The notes: a model not told the origin generated them from the sequence alone. A stretch of 64,000 nucleotides of DNA from Symbiodinium natans (GCA_905221605.1 CAJNDS010000201.1:126001-190000); one strand, 5' to 3'. Shown: positions 43,567-57,904, numbered from the stretch's first letter. Made by a program: numbers and translations.

Positions 43567-44370
43567 TGGCACGGACGCGGGCTTAAGGTGGAAACAGGAG
43601 TGCTATCACAAAAGCTTGAAGCACCACAAGGCCTGCATGTCTTTTAAGAGGACATCGCTTAGCAACCGACCGATGACTCCCAGGCGAAGCAAAGGAAGAG
43701 GCGGGGGAAGCTTTGTGCGCTTCAGGACATGAGACTACATGCTGAGCTGGGCTTTTTGGAAGGCGGCTGTTTCCCACGCGCCAAGCGAGCCGGCCCAAGA
43801 GAGAAGGCCACTGCAAGATTCTGCATAAGAGGACAAGACGCAATCAAGCTCCTGACTTCACGAGGCAGCCGGTAGAAGCGGAGAATCCCACTGCCCGCAA
43901 CGCTTCGCCGGAAGAACCGGAACCAAACCTTGAGGTGGTGGCCATGAAGGCAATGTGAGGGTGTTGATTAGCAAAGGCTGAACTCGTTTTGATCTGTTGA
44001 CGCCTAAAGGATCTCCAACCCGTGACTGCGGAGGACGTGGCGAGGAGCTCCATGTTGCAGAGCCTGGGTTGGGGGTAACGAGGGCTAGAGGATTTAAGGG
44101 GCAGTGAAGCTGACGTGACTGACAGACGCAGGCGGGAAAGAGAGCAGCGACTGCAGACGCGGCGCCGCTGACCAAGCCGAGGGAGAGTGCAACCCACAGA
44201 TAAAGGAAAAGGTGAACAAAAAGGAACCGAACGGATGGCTTGAGAAGAAGCCAGGCCTAGAAACAGCTTTTTGGACTTCACTGTCTGGATCTTGGCTAGG
44301 TGGCGAGAAAGCGTTGACAACTTTCTGATATGCCTCCCTGACATGCGACCGCACTCTTCGTGCACCTGAG
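43567..44370. other. No confidently assigned gene
   Basis: A + frame ending at 43869 (LHAELGFLEGGCFPRAKRAG) and a minus frame of 197 codons (43844-44437) are both open. Neither has a recognisable motif. Confidence 0.35.
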
Positions 44371-44374
44371 GAGC

Positions 44375-44612
44375 ATGGAAGACAAAGATAAGCTTCAAAA
44401 GTTGCTCCAAGCTGCAGTCCAAGGGTTCGTTTGCCATGCTGTCAGACCCCCTTCGCCAGCTTCATTGCCTCTCCAGCTTCATTGCCTCTGCCATTCAGGT
44501 CATTGAGGACTTCAAAGGCCAACTTCGTCGAACCAATGCTGAAGAAGTTGAACTGCAGATGGTCCTGGACAGCAAGGCGCTGTGCCCAAAGCTTTGGCGT
44601 TGCTCAGGTCCT
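44375..44612 (+). CDS. Unidentified gene, two exon candidates
   Basis: MEDKDKLQKLLQAAVQGFVC starts at ATG 44375. After an intron-like stretch ending CCATTCAG (44498), the frame reads VIEDFKGQLRRTNAEEVELQ, then MVLDSKALCPKLWRC. The stretch between holds a 17-base tandem duplication (44456-44489, ccagcttcattgcctct twice). Helical, no family recognised. It may be the end of the gene upstream. Confidence 0.4.
44456..44489. repeat. 17-bp tandem repeat, two perfect copies
   Basis: ccagcttcattgcctct is repeated directly, ending 9 bases before a probable splice acceptor. Confidence 0.95.
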
Positions 44613-44844
44613 TTGAGTCAGAATTCATTTCGCAGCATCACAAAAAGCTCCGGGAACTCCCCAACATTATTGTGATTGCAGCCGCGTGCAGCCACATCGG
44701 CTCAAGAAACATGCGTAGATCACGTGGATCTGAGCCGGCCGGTCGCTGCTCTTCATCTTGAGGTCCGATTGACACATACTCAGCAAAAGCAGAAGCCATA
44801 GCAGTGGTGTGTCTCAGAGGCCTCCGCGCAGCTGCTGCGACGCT

Positions 44845-47800
44845 ATGCAGGCCGCCCCGGTGCAGCTCAACAGTGCTCAAACCCGGATTCAGTGCGAGGC
44901 ACCCTTGGAGGCACCCTTGTTGCCGAAGCCCCGCAAGCAGACGCTGCGGGCGCGGATCTATGACGTTCTCGAGGGGAAGGCCCCTTTCCGGGAACCAGCT
45001 GGATTGCCAGGTAAGTATGTGAACAAAACACGAACGAACCATCTCGTATGCTCTGCCCAGGGCTCCCTTGGATCATTCTACACCTTGGCGCTAACCACAG
45101 TCATCCTGGTGAACATTGCATCCTTCATGCTGTCCACGGAGCCAAGCATGACTGAGCATCAGCCGCTGTCGAGCCCTTACCCCTTACTTCACACACAAAG
45201 TCTGAGGATGGGGTCCGATGTCCCCAAATTTCAGGTTTGACAAGATCGAAACGGTGACGGTGTGCATCTTCACTGTGGAATACGCCCAGACCTCTCTTTG
45301 GCTGCCTTGGCCAGTTCGCCTTTTGTATTCAGCCTTGCGTGGTTTTGAGGTTCTACGATTCAGCACCCAAGCGGGGTCATGCCTGACCCGCATCAAGTGG
45401 GTCGTGCCATCCTGAGACCTGAAACTCGGGCGGGGGGGATCTCGGGAAGCTGGACATTGGTGTGCTCAATGTTTCGTGGACAACGGTCCGGAATGACGCG
45501 CCAAACCAGGAGAGAGCAGTCCTGCTCAAGAAGCGAACACCATCAAAGCATCTCAAAGCGTTTCAAATCCAAGACGAGCACTGGACACAACGAGCCGGAA
45601 CTCAGAGCAACCAAAGCAGGAAGCTGGACGAGCAAGCCCGCATTTCAGCGAAGGGCCATGCAGAAGCGGAAGGACATTGGAAGGTAGGGCTGGTGAGATG
45701 TCTACGCTGTTTGTGATCGTATGTCGATCTAGTCGCTAGCCGCGAGCCCATTCTGGACGTTGTTGTTGGCTGGCTCGGAGTTCCGTTGGAGGTTCGCTTC
45801 CTGCGGCTTCCACTCTCGTACTGGCATGCGCATGTTGCAAGAATATCCGCTGGACTCAGTTTACCAACTTTTTCTCCATCGCGGACCTGGTCTCAATCAT
45901 GCCGTTCTATGCAAGGGGCTCAGTGGAAGGAGTAGCTTGCGGAGACCAGACCTGGCACTGAAAGCATGCGATCATGCGCGATACCTGCTCAATACATGCC
46001 AGACAAGGCTGACCTCTTGATCCCCGGAGAACAAAAGTATTTGACGACGCAGTGGGTTCGAGTTGCTGGCAGCCCAGTCCCAGCTGTGCAGCGGAGCACG
46101 AGATCACAACATACTGGCACCCTCCCGGTAATGTGAAAACTCCCAGGTCCTAGGTGCATAGACGAGCTTGGAGTTTGGGTGCTGGGAAGTCCTGGGAAGT
46201 CTTGGGTCTTTGGGGTAATGGCAGACATTGTCGAGCCTTGTGCAAGTATTCTTGCAGGTGCGTCTTCTGCGCCTTCTGCCGCCGTTGCACGCAGCTCAGA
46301 AGATGCAAGCAAAAACTGCGGCAAGTGCCTTAGTGGAAACGTTCTGCTGAAATGGTGCTCTTAGCGCCTCACCACACCACCCCTACCACACAACGCATCC
46401 CTGATGGTTTGACTTCTTCGATAATCCGCGGAAGGCCATACGACGTTATTTGGCAGAAGAGCTACAAGCTGTTGATGGCGAGCGGCTTCGCAGGCCTCAC
46501 AGTCTGGGCTGCCAGACTGCAAAAATTACTGCATTCGCATCGTGCCCCGCTCGTCGCTGTGCACTCAGTGCTTGCGCCACTTTGGCACATTACTCGGCGT
46601 TCTGCTGGGATCTGTTGGCTTTTCCGTTGCTGGTGTGGTGGCTGCTATTGAACCCAGCTTGCCGCTTTCTACGGGCTGCTGAGTGGCTGCTGCCTGCGCT
46701 TTCTGTCTTATGCGGCGTAACCCCCCCCCCACTCCCCAAACACCCCCAAACCTGCAAACCCGATGTGTTGGCTTTTGGTTTCCCACCTGCTCGCCACACC
46801 AAAGCCCGGCCAAAGCAAAAAGCCATGCCCAGCTCGCAGCCACTCCTTGAACGAACCGAATCACAGAAGCTTCAGGCTTCAGGGTGTGAGCTATTGAGTT
46901 CGGGGGGAAGATCGTTTCAAGAGCCCAGCACACCAACCTAGTCGAAGGGTTGACAACTGAACCCTTGGACCGAATCATGCCGGAACCAGTTGGGGGTGTA
47001 CGACAATAACGGGGACCCAATATAGACCCCCCAAATGGTACTGTAGGGTTCCCTTACAATAAGGACCGCAAGAAGGTACGCCTCTCCCTTTGGATGTGGC
47101 CTGGTGCACCTGAAAACTCTTTGAATGAGGTCTTCTGTTGTGAGTTGAGTTGTGTACTATGTGCGATGGCGCCTCCATTTCACAGGAACATCTGGATTCC
47201 TCCTCCCCACGCACTGCAGAATGCCCGTGCTAAGGGGTCTGGAAACCATCGGAACTAACATCTCCAGGGTCTACACACGCCTCCGGGTCACCCGCCTTGT
47301 CGGAGGGATAAGCAAAAGCTCGTAAATACTGTGGTTATCTAGGGCTTCTGAAGCCGAGCACGAGTTCGAGCATGGGTCCCGACATCTGGAACCTCTGTCG
47401 GAGCCGTCGTAAATGCCGTGGGTCGTGGGTCCGGACATCTGACAGATGAAGTCATTGCAAGTGGCAAGGTTCAGGATTAAGGGGCTGTTTGTGATCAGCC
47501 TAGCTGGGAGACCATACATCCAGCCCAAGGTTGTCAATCTCTGCTGGGTGTGCCTCCTGCCTTGAGAGTGTTTCGTGTGGAGCAGATAAGGTCCTCTGCG
47601 CGGCATTGTATTACTGGGTTGAGCAAGACAACCCCGACATGATGTACTGTCCAGTCCGGTTCTGAGTGCAGTGAGGTTGCTTATTGGGTTCAAAGGCTGG
47701 TCGTTTGGCCTAGTCTGTCCTGGTCCAGGACGATGCTGACAAGAAAGAGGGCATGTGTTGGAATCGCTTTCATTCCATCCCTGCGGCTATGCCAGCTATC

Positions 47801-50800
47801 AGCAAAAAGGTGTCTGCAGCGCTCAAAGAGTCGCACAAACATCAGACTGAAATCGCGCTTATCTCGAAGGTATTATTCGCTTCTGAACTTCTTTGGGGAG
47901 TTCCCGCTGGCTGACAAGCATTCGCTGGGTGGGCGATTTGTGGGCGGCTTCATTCAGGTCCACTTCTCGCCAGCACTTGCATATCTTGATTCGGATTCTC
48001 TGAGCCACCAGGTCATGGGAGCAGCCGTGATGGCAATTCCAGCTGGAGCACTTGGAAATGCATTTTCTGAAGTTGTTGAGAAAGAGCTTGCGAAGGAGGA
48101 GGACGCTGTGCGTCCATCGCTTCTCAACGATTTGTTCAACTGCCTGCGGCTCGGAAGGAGGAATCAGGCGAAGCCGATGGCAATGCCACGGGTCAACGTG
48201 GCAAGGCTGTTTCCACTGCTGGCTTGCAGCCTTTCTGTCGATGCCTAGTTCTTTCTGATTGGTCAGGCAGAAATCATCCGTTGCCTGGATGGCGAGCGAG
48301 AGGCGCTGTACACAAGACGAATCATGCTGCTGTGCACATGTGGCCGCCGGTCTCGGACAGGTCCGCGTCTACCAGATAGCTGACTTGTCAGTTGATTTGG
48401 CAGATCTGTGGTTCTCACTGCTGGCAGGGTCCTTGAATCAAATGGGTGCCACAGTACACCAGTACAGATGCAGAGAAGTCCCAGATCTGCACCTCCTGAG
48501 TGCACAAGGCATTTCTGGTAGCGACGTCATCCGCTCACTTCATACTAGGTGCGCTCGCTCTGGAAACGCTAGCTTTCACGCGCCTTCAGCTGGATTTAGT
48601 ACCACCATGCTGCTTGCGAAGGGACTGTTCGCAACTTGCCGATGAAACTGGAGGAGTCCCGACCTTTCTGCTTGGTTCTCCTGAGCTTCTTTGCTTGGCG
48701 ACACAGTACCTGGTTATCTTTTCAGGTTGTTCTTCCTCTTGTATGCCCTCGACATCCTAGCCACCGTGTTTTTTTGCGTAGCGAGCCCAGTGCTCGAGCA
48801 GACTGTAGCACGCCCTCTGCCAAGACCATGCAGCCCAAATGAGTGCTGACCAGCTGTATGCTGAGGGGGAGTATCTGTTCAGGACGACAACTCCCTGGGG
48901 TGATCTCATCTTTCCACATCAACCAGACGCTTGCTTGCCTGATGGCAGGATTTGTTTTGCCAGAGCGCCTGCCCGTTACGTGATGAGTGGCTTCGGCCTT
49001 GTCGATGGCTTGCCGGTTCCTTAGCACAGCCTGTTTGAACCAGGGAGCCCACGCGAGACACCACATGCGACTTTGCTGAGGAGCGCAGTGCTGCCAGCAA
49101 TCAGCTATGCTTGCACCTTAGCAGACGCGGCCCACAGCGCAAACAGACGAATTGCTGGCGTGAGAGAATCCTGTTCATGTTCCAGAGGTCTACAGCCGAC
49201 CCTTGTTTCGTGCTTTCACGACTCTTCGGGTTCTTAAGCTGGACCGCCACATGCATGACATGCCGTTTCCAGGCAAATGTATTGAGGCCATGCCTGCTGT
49301 CAGGAGCGCTATATTGGGGCCTTTGGCACCTTCAAGAGCATCCTGTACCAAAGCAGGCTTGTGGGTTGCACGTCTTCGTTCACCCAAGAAGAGCAAAGCG
49401 GATGCAAGTTGTAAGCAGGGCCGTCCTCTTCGTGACGGGGGGTGCTGCTGCAGTTCTCTGGGTGCGGACTGTGGAGTGGGAGCAGTCCAAGAGCTCGGTG
49501 ACGCAACGAGTTTTTCTGGCAGGTCATCTTCAGCACCTTGATGTACTATGCAGAGCGGTACAATCCAGATCCTGAAATGGCCGGCATCTGATACATGCCA
49601 CGTCATAGCATGCGTGGCACCAAAGAACCACAGAAGATGCCGACAGCCATTGTGGCATCACTGGAGATGCTCCAGGCTGAGCACTATTCAAGTGTGGCCA
49701 CTTCCATGCGACTCTCTCAGAGTTGTGGCGACGCCTGCTCCGCTGCATGCCAAACGCTTGCCCTTCTATGTCATCTGATATAACTTACATCTGCTTGCCT
49801 CAGCAAGGTGGGTGACGCTGCTGAACCTTTCAGGGGAAGCACCGCTTTGCGAGTACACGACGGTCTCTGCCCCAACATCACTCTCGCCTGCCATGCTGTC
49901 ATGGAGCAGCTGCTCAGGTTGGGAAGTTCATCTCTGCACTCATGGGTGCCCCGGCAGAAGCTAGACAAGAGTAGCAGCTAGACTCAGCTAGACATGCGTG
50001 CGGCATGCGTGCCAGCAGCAGGACTGATTGGCGTCGGTTTCGTCACCATCCCAATGGGACTGCTCGGTTCTGGCTTTCAGGATTTCCTGGAGAAGGACCC
50101 TACGTGTCGCCTTTGCAACACGTTCGCATTAGTTATGACTGATCCGTCAGGATGACGAGGATGAGGCCCCCGCTGAACCACAAGGTGCATTCCACAAAAA
50201 ACAAGCTTGTCGGTAGCAGGCTTCACGAGTACCAAGGAGTGAAGCAGCAACCTGAAGAGACTTCCTTTCGTGCAGAGCTCGGGAGAAATGTGTTCAAGCC
50301 GCGGTGTAGCATCCTGTGTGGTCTCCAGGCCAGCTGGTGCACAAGTTCTTGCAAGGTTCTGCTTCCAATCAGGCCAGGAAAGGTGCATACTGTTTAGATC
50401 CATGTGGAATTGGGATTCCGCCTCACTATATGATTGGAAGGTGGAAGATTTAAACCCTTGGGAAGCTCGTGCCGTTTACTTTGAGCTGTGCATCTTCTTT
50501 GGCATTTTCGTGCCTCGGCCGCAACATGTACAAGTGAGCTATCAGGGTGACCACAGGCTGAGAGTGCGTAAGGTTACAGTGCTCGCCGCCATCATGGAGC
50601 GCCGTGCAAGCAGGGGTTCAGCTTCGTGTTTCAAGCAGGGGTTCAGCTTCGTGTTTCTGTTTCTGTTTCAGGTTCTTGCAAGATCAGTAAGGAACTCAGC
50701 AACGAACTCCTTTATGCATGCTCAACCAGAACGCGTGATGTCCGCTGTGTGCGCGATTCTCGACGCTCGACATCGGCCCATCGGCCGTAAGGCCTTACGG

Positions 50801-53800
50801 CCCTACGTTTAAAAGGTATTCTTCAGTTACGCGCGTGTTTCGGGACCCGCTGTTGTCAACCTCAAGCTCTAACTCCCTACGTAACTGCAACACCGCTGGC
50901 ACCACAAGCTGACCCAAGCATAGTCTTGTAGTTTGTCCACCAAAGCTTTCCCCGGAGTGCGTGGCTAGGCGGGTGGCAAAAATCTTTCGGTACTCTGAAT
51001 CAGTTCTCTGGTCGATTTCTTATTGCAGAAGGAGTGTGGAGGCTGTTTTGGTACCGAATCCTTGCCTGCAGCATGAGGGGCGTGAGAACCGAAGCCTGCT
51101 GCCGATGCTCATGATGCTTAGCTAGGCTACGCATAGGTTTCCCATCTGGCCCTACATCGTCTTCAGCACGCTGGGGTGGCCATGGAGGGAGCTGTACATC
51201 TTTCCATGCCTTGTCCTACGCGGGCCCGTGACTTGAAACTCAGAATAACTCAGCTATTGGTTTTGTCAATGCATCGTTACAACTGCAGGTTGCGAGTCCT
51301 CCCCATTCCTCCCCTCCACCACACACGTCCCTTTGGTAGGAGACAGTGGAGGGCTTTGCGCCGCCCGGATCCCTGAACCGGGATGCCTGGTGCCCAAGCA
51401 GTTGGACTGATCTGCACGAGTTGAGGGAACGTTAGTTACTCAAAGCACCACGAAGCGCCCCGAAAGGCATTGAACTTCATTGAGATAACTGCCACCCTCC
51501 TTTTCACAGTGGAGTACGGGCTGCGCTATTACACTGCGCCGGAGGCTGGCTTGTGCTCGCGCAGACTTCAGTCGCATCCCATACCCTTGATTTGCCACAT
51601 TCATGTTGAGGCTACCTACTGGGCAGAGAAGGGTTACGTCCGAACCTCGATGGGCCAATCGAAGTACAGGGTGCCACAGTCTTTCTTGGGGCGTGCTGGC
51701 AGGTGAGCGACAATGCTGCCAGATTCGGGTTTGCGATGTCGCTCCCCGCGCTGATAGATCTGACAGCGATTGTGGGAAGCCCAAGCGACTCAGACAGTTG
51801 AGCCGGAGCTCTATGAGTCTCCATGTTCGCACATGCCATGCAGGCTCCTTACTATCTTGCTTTGTGCGGGTCTTCTGTGGCAGACCGCTATGACGGTGAA
51901 CTTCGAGACCTGTCAGCGATTGCACGGCTTCACCCTGTTCCATGTGTGCTGTGCCAATTGGAGCCAGTTGAGGAATGTTGCGTATATTCAGACTGTCCTG
52001 AACTCAAGCCTCAGTAGATCTTGAGCGCGTTCTTGCACCTGATGGACCTTTTCCTCAGGTTAACGCTGGACAAGTACATCCCTTCAGTGCTGGAACCCCA
52101 GCTGGCCTGCGATGAGTGTCGGATTTCGGGTGCACCTTGTCTGGATGTCATCATTGTGCTCCAGCCGGTGCTGTGACAGCTGTGCCCCGGCTTCTCATTG
52201 ATCATACGCATCCTAGCTGAGGTCCCTTATTGGTCGAGTCTTCTATAAGAATGCCAAGGACAGCATCAGCTTGAAATGCTTGGGGCACGACGTGAAATCT
52301 GCCAGTCGTGTGAAGGAGTTTCAGATGGCAGCCTACGCTGCTGCATCGTGGCAGCCTCGGCGATAGACTTGCAACTGCGAAGTGGATGGCGCATGTACAG
52401 GGTAATCATGTGATATCATGTGACAAGGCTTTGGCTGATATTCTCCGCGCTTATGTGGCTCACTGAGCGGCACGACCCGACGCAGGCAAAGTGTGGCACG
52501 ACAGGAGTGACAAACCAGCTCAAGTCAAGACAGGAGAGTGCTGCCAGGTGGACGATCTGACAATGTCACAGCGCTACGGCAGCATGCCAGAAGCAATGCA
52601 GGGCCCTCGTGGGCCGTACAATTCTCGTGGCACACAGAACTAACAGAACTCAAGCACATCTTCAGAGTTCCTAGGCCATACACGCTGGTTCACCTCACAG
52701 GCGCTTTTCTGGTTTACTTGAGACTATGATAAGTCGCATGTGAATGCATCGCAACAACTGCCAGGGGACTATCCCCTCATAGATTACGACTTCCCCGCCA
52801 AGTGCGTTTTGTTTGTTGCCCTGCTCTTTGCAGTCGGGGCCAGTTCCCTAGCATCTGAGATCTTAAGATCGAGCAGTCTCATCATTGGCGCCTGGGTAGC
52901 TTTGAGGTCGTAGCTGTTCCGACCGGCCTGCTTGCTTCAGGCTTTTCACAGGACATCCCGGACAAGAGCCTCTAGACGTCAGCATGAACACGCGCCACCT
53001 TGCAGGAGCTCACGAAGTACCGCCAGGAACAAAGGCGGCTGAGAGAAGAGGCTTCTTCCGCCATCGAGAAGGCCGGGGTCTCCATGAATTGTACACTTGA
53101 GGCAGGCAGCACGCAGTGACATTGGGCAGTCGTTGGTCTGCAAGTGCTCTGCTTGTGTCAAGTTGAGCATCCGTCATGCTGCACTACTCTTGGCGTTGCG
53201 CAACGTTAAAACATGTTTAAACGGAGTGCACTTAAACAATAGAAACATCTCCCACAAAGATTTATTCATCGCGAAGACCACCATGTTGCCCCTCGCGTGA
53301 CCTCAAACTGGAGAAGACGCCAGAAAACGGTTGCGGAGAAGAACGCTCGGGCATAAAAGAGAAAACAGTTGTTTGCTTAGTTGGCACTGGAGTGGGCCAA
53401 GCAGCAATTAGACCTGTTGCCTCCCTAGCCCATTTCATCAGCAATCGAAACCTGGCGATGCCGAAGCCCCCTTGTTATGACTGCCTTTGTTTCTTTGTTT
53501 TGAGGTTGATGGCCAACCTTCTGCTACTTCAACTGCAGCGTTTCAATCATTGCCTACTGTAGCCTCCCGGAGGGATGCCCTGCAGTGTGGCTAGTATGCT
53601 AAAGAACACGAGCACGGCAGATGACACCTCACATGTGAACCCTGACAGCATTGCTTACCCAAAGGATTGCTCCCGTGTCTTACTGCGATCCATTGCCCTT
53701 CCGTGCGGTAGAACCGATGCAGAACAGACAGAAGTTGGGGAGCTGCATCTTTGGAGCGCGCTTCAGCGCAACATGACCGCGCAATCTTTGCAAGCTCCAG

Positions 53801-56800
53801 GCGCTACGAACATACATTCGAAGACGTCGCCTTCGAAAGGCCGCAAAACAGATCCAGGCTCGGGGCAGAGCCTTGTTGGAGCGATTGCTCATCACACCCT
53901 CCTGCGCTCCTCGAGAAGCCTGCAAGGCGCAGCAATCCGTGTTGAAAGAGCTCCGAGGCAAAGTTTCCAAGGAGCATCGCACGTCCGTTTCTGCCATCGG
54001 GTTTGTGCCCAAGTGCCCCCAAAAGGACAACCCCTACAAGCTGAGCATGGTCCGGTTCCTTGAGCAAAAGACGACATTCGGCCGGGTGTTCAAGAAGGCA
54101 CTTAAATGGTTGATTGCCTGTCCCTCCGGCTAGCGCATTGCGCGTCCTTCCATCACTCTAGGTGATGCTCCTACTCATTATTTTGAACGTTCTGGCTGTG
54201 ATTGGCGAGAGCATGAACTGGGTGAAGAAGGCCATGCACCATCAAGAAAGGTAGCTTGCATCTGAGTGGTTCTGTCCATGCACGTTCCCTGCTGGGAGGC
54301 AATAGGGAGCAATGCCCTCAATGCTTTCGAGCTCGTCAGTGTGCTTGCATTCACCTTCGAGTACTCAGCCAACGTGTGGAGCGCACCGGCCAACAGGAGG
54401 CACCCTCTGTTGTCATTATTATTATTGTTATTGTTATTCTGATTCTTCTTCTTTATTATAACATCTTTCTTTATCATTTGATATAATATGATATTATAAT
54501 ATATTATGTTGTATTGTATTATATTATATCATCTTATATTATTATATTTTTTATTTTATATCATTTTAGATTATTTCGTTTTATATGATTATATATTATA
54601 CTACATTACATTATATATTATATGATATATGCATGTATATATATACACATATACATATATACATATATACATATATACATATATACATATATACATATAT
54701 ACATATATACATATATACATGCATACATACATACATACATATCTGTATATATATATATATACATATATATATACATATATATTTGTCATGTGAGCTAAGA
54801 AGCCCACACCTGCTGACCTGCTCGGTTCCGACGTAGTTAGGCAGAAGCTTGGGTCAATCGCTGCAAGACTAAGTCAGCTCTCGCCAGTTCGCGATAATTT
54901 GATCTGTTCTACGCACGGTATGTGTCAAAAGTCCGTGCTGTTTCATGCAGGGGCAGGGGCTCTGGATACGTACTTGCATGCGGCCAACTGGCCCAGGCAT
55001 TGTCGAACGGCGTATCCCAAGCAGTAGTCGTTAGGGCGTGCGGCCTCATCCTGTACGATATCTCACAGGCTGCACCCACACCCAAAGCCAAAGCCCTGCA
55101 TCAAATTTGTCCGTTTCGGGGCTCTCCTGGACACTATGCCCATCTCATTTCGTAAAAGTGTATCGGCGCATCGGTCCGGAGCTTTCACGATGCTGCACAC
55201 GATCAACTGGAGCGGCAGGCCATATCGCGTAGGGGCACTCTTCCGCTTCTAGACAAATTCTTCAGATACCGCCTGCGGTCGCAGCATGCACACCGTCAGC
55301 GTAAATCGGATGTCGACTGTCCACCTCCCATGTTGCCCATCTCGGCAGCAGAGAAAACGAGATCGCCCTCTCGGGTTACAGTCGCTTCCCAGGGCCTTGC
55401 AGGGTGGGCCGAACTCTTTGTCACCTCACATCGGGTTCATGTTAAGAAGTTTATCACTGATGAGTCCTGCGCCCGTAGGGCATTGGACTCGGTGGATTGT
55501 GCTGGGAGAACTCCACACAGCTTGCGGTCGCTGCACGCGCGCCCTTTGTCCATGTCCATTTCGACCAACGATGCGTGAATGAGCAATTCCTCAACATGCG
55601 ATGGTACTGTCCGCAAAGATCCGCGCACAAGCACGCCCGATACCGGGGTAGAAAAGGCAAAATGCGCATCAACGAACACGCATGACAAATGAAGACGTGT
55701 AAGTTGAAAAGTTAACTACACGCATGTGCGCACGCAATGTTTTCATGTGTAAGTGCTTAGGCAATGAAGCGCACGCGGACAAGATGTATTGTGTGATATG
55801 CGAAGGAAGCCGAGACAAATCCCGGCACGCTCATGTGCATGTACCAGGAATCGCTCGTGTTCCGCAACCAAACGAAGCGAGGGAGCAGATTGCATTCGGG
55901 TCCGGACCATCTGCAGTGACCGCGCTCATGAGAGGCCTAGGCAGCACGCGAACCTTGCACACGTTCTTCTGTCCGTCTGTCATCCAACCAGATTCGGTCG
56001 AATCTGGCAGATTTGTTGCAGTTTTGCGGCGCTTGCAGGTACATGTTCTGCCGTTGTGGCCTGAGCTTAGAGTAGAGAAACTTCTTGAACGCATGCGGAC
56101 GAGAATGACATGCAAGCCTTCTCGTGTGTGGGCGTCTTACCCAGGCAGAAATTACATATTCTCGTTCTTCGGCCTTGTCGATCTCGTGACTGTTGCACCG
56201 TTCTGGATACAGATTCTCTGCTGCATGTCGGACCGGCCGGTAGACTCCCCCGACTCAGCTGCGCAAAAATTTGTCGATCTACTCAGGACGGCGATGTGGC
56301 TGAGCGGGCTGCAGGCAATGGCTTTTGCGAAGCGGTGATGTGTCTTCGATGCTACCTGCCACCCTGCAGTTCAATGCTTTCATCTTCCGGATTGCACGGC
56401 TGCTTCGAATTCTTCAGCTCGAAGATTTCGTGGAGAGCTTCACGCTGCTGGATGATGCCTGGCGTGCTTGCAGAGAAACGATGGTTGCGACCGGGTCTGC
56501 CGCTGAAAGACTTGTGACGGGAATGGAAGTCAGATGAGTCAGGCATGAGAAGAAGTTCTTGTTTTAGAACCGAGGTTTATGGCCTTGCTCGTTTGGATAT
56601 GTGGGGCGGTCCTTTTCTATGAATTTGAACAGGCACGCGCCCCAGGTGGGCGAGAATGCACGCAGATGCACGCAGAACACCTCGCCTTACGTCATACAGC
56701 CGCAGTATGGCTGCTCTAGATCAGATATTTGCGATGCAATCTTTATGCCTCCAGCTTGAAGTTTGCCGCCGGCAAGCACAAACGGACACAGCTTTGTCGA

Positions 56801-57904
56801 AGAGTGAACTTAAACGTTCTAGAGCACTCAACGCAAACCCTCCAAAGCAGGCTTTGCTTGTGATTCTCTGCATCATCGAAGGTAGCTGCTCTTGCTGATT
56901 CTGTCTGGGCATTGACTTGGCATCCTCATCAAGTTGCCTGCCTGAGGATAATCCAGCCATGGATGGCGCTTTCAAGGACACGTTCGAAGCGCACTCTGCA
57001 CTCTGCAGTGGCTTGTGTGGCAGCTTGTGAAGGATCTGCCCTCCAGCATGTGCGAACCCTGGCGTCTTGCTTCGTGCGGGCATTTGTTGCCGGGAAGGTT
57101 GAGCAGTGTTGCCAGCGTCGGAGGTATTTCACGATCATCTTCCTGGGCGGCGAATGGGCAATGATTGATTTTACGACAGGCGCACAACTCTAATGATGAG
57201 AAGCGAGGCTCACATTCAAGTTGGAACTTGCTCAGGTGGAAAAGTCGTCTGTGTGGTGTACTGCGCACCTTGGCATTGATTACGACAAAATTGCCCACGA
57301 GTCCAACAAACTGTAGCTGTTTTGCTAGCATTTTGCTCCGCAGCGTTGCTACGCGTGTTCCTATGAACAGCGCGATCTCACACAGAATAATGAGCGAAGT
57401 TCGTGTTTGTGTTTACTTCGCGCATCCCTGCCCTCAAACAAAAACCAATTTGTCCAGCCATGAGTCATGAATAGTTGACCTACGCCGGACTGCGCTGTCG
57501 CTCTCAGTCGGAGATTTCAAGCCTCCACACTTAAAGGTGATTGTAGGGTTCTCTTAATTTTAACGCTACGCGACCCGCCTCGGCCCGGCCCAGCGCATCC
57601 GCGTGAGCATGGTGATTCCGCAGCGCCCAAGTCGCTGGACCCCAAGCAATAAGGGCTGGGTTGAGGGTTGAGGGTTGAGGGTTCCGGGTTTATGGTTTAT
57701 GGTTTATGGTTTGGGGTTTGGGGTTGAGGGTTAGTTTAGGGCTCAAGGTTCACGCTTTGGGGTTGAGGGTTTTTTTGGGTTTAGGGTTCGGCTTGGAGTG
57801 ATCGTAGGGTTGAAGGCGACTCTTTGGCAGGGTGGGCGGGAGGGGGGAGGTGGGGTGGGGGGTGGGGTGGAGGGGGAGGGGGGGGGGGGTGTGGGGGGGG
57901 GGTA

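Noticed and set aside
43844-44437. 197-codon minus-strand frame
   Set aside because: Ser/Arg/Leu-rich with no motif; typical of random GC-rich sequence.
44687-44706. Possible relic of the spliced leader (agccacatcggctcaag resembles the agccattttggctcaag end)
   Set aside because: Three mismatches in the diagnostic core, and the bases could be coding; no other leader relic was found in the window.
54585-54836. Ile/Tyr/His-rich frame
   Set aside because: Translation of the ATATACAT microsatellite.
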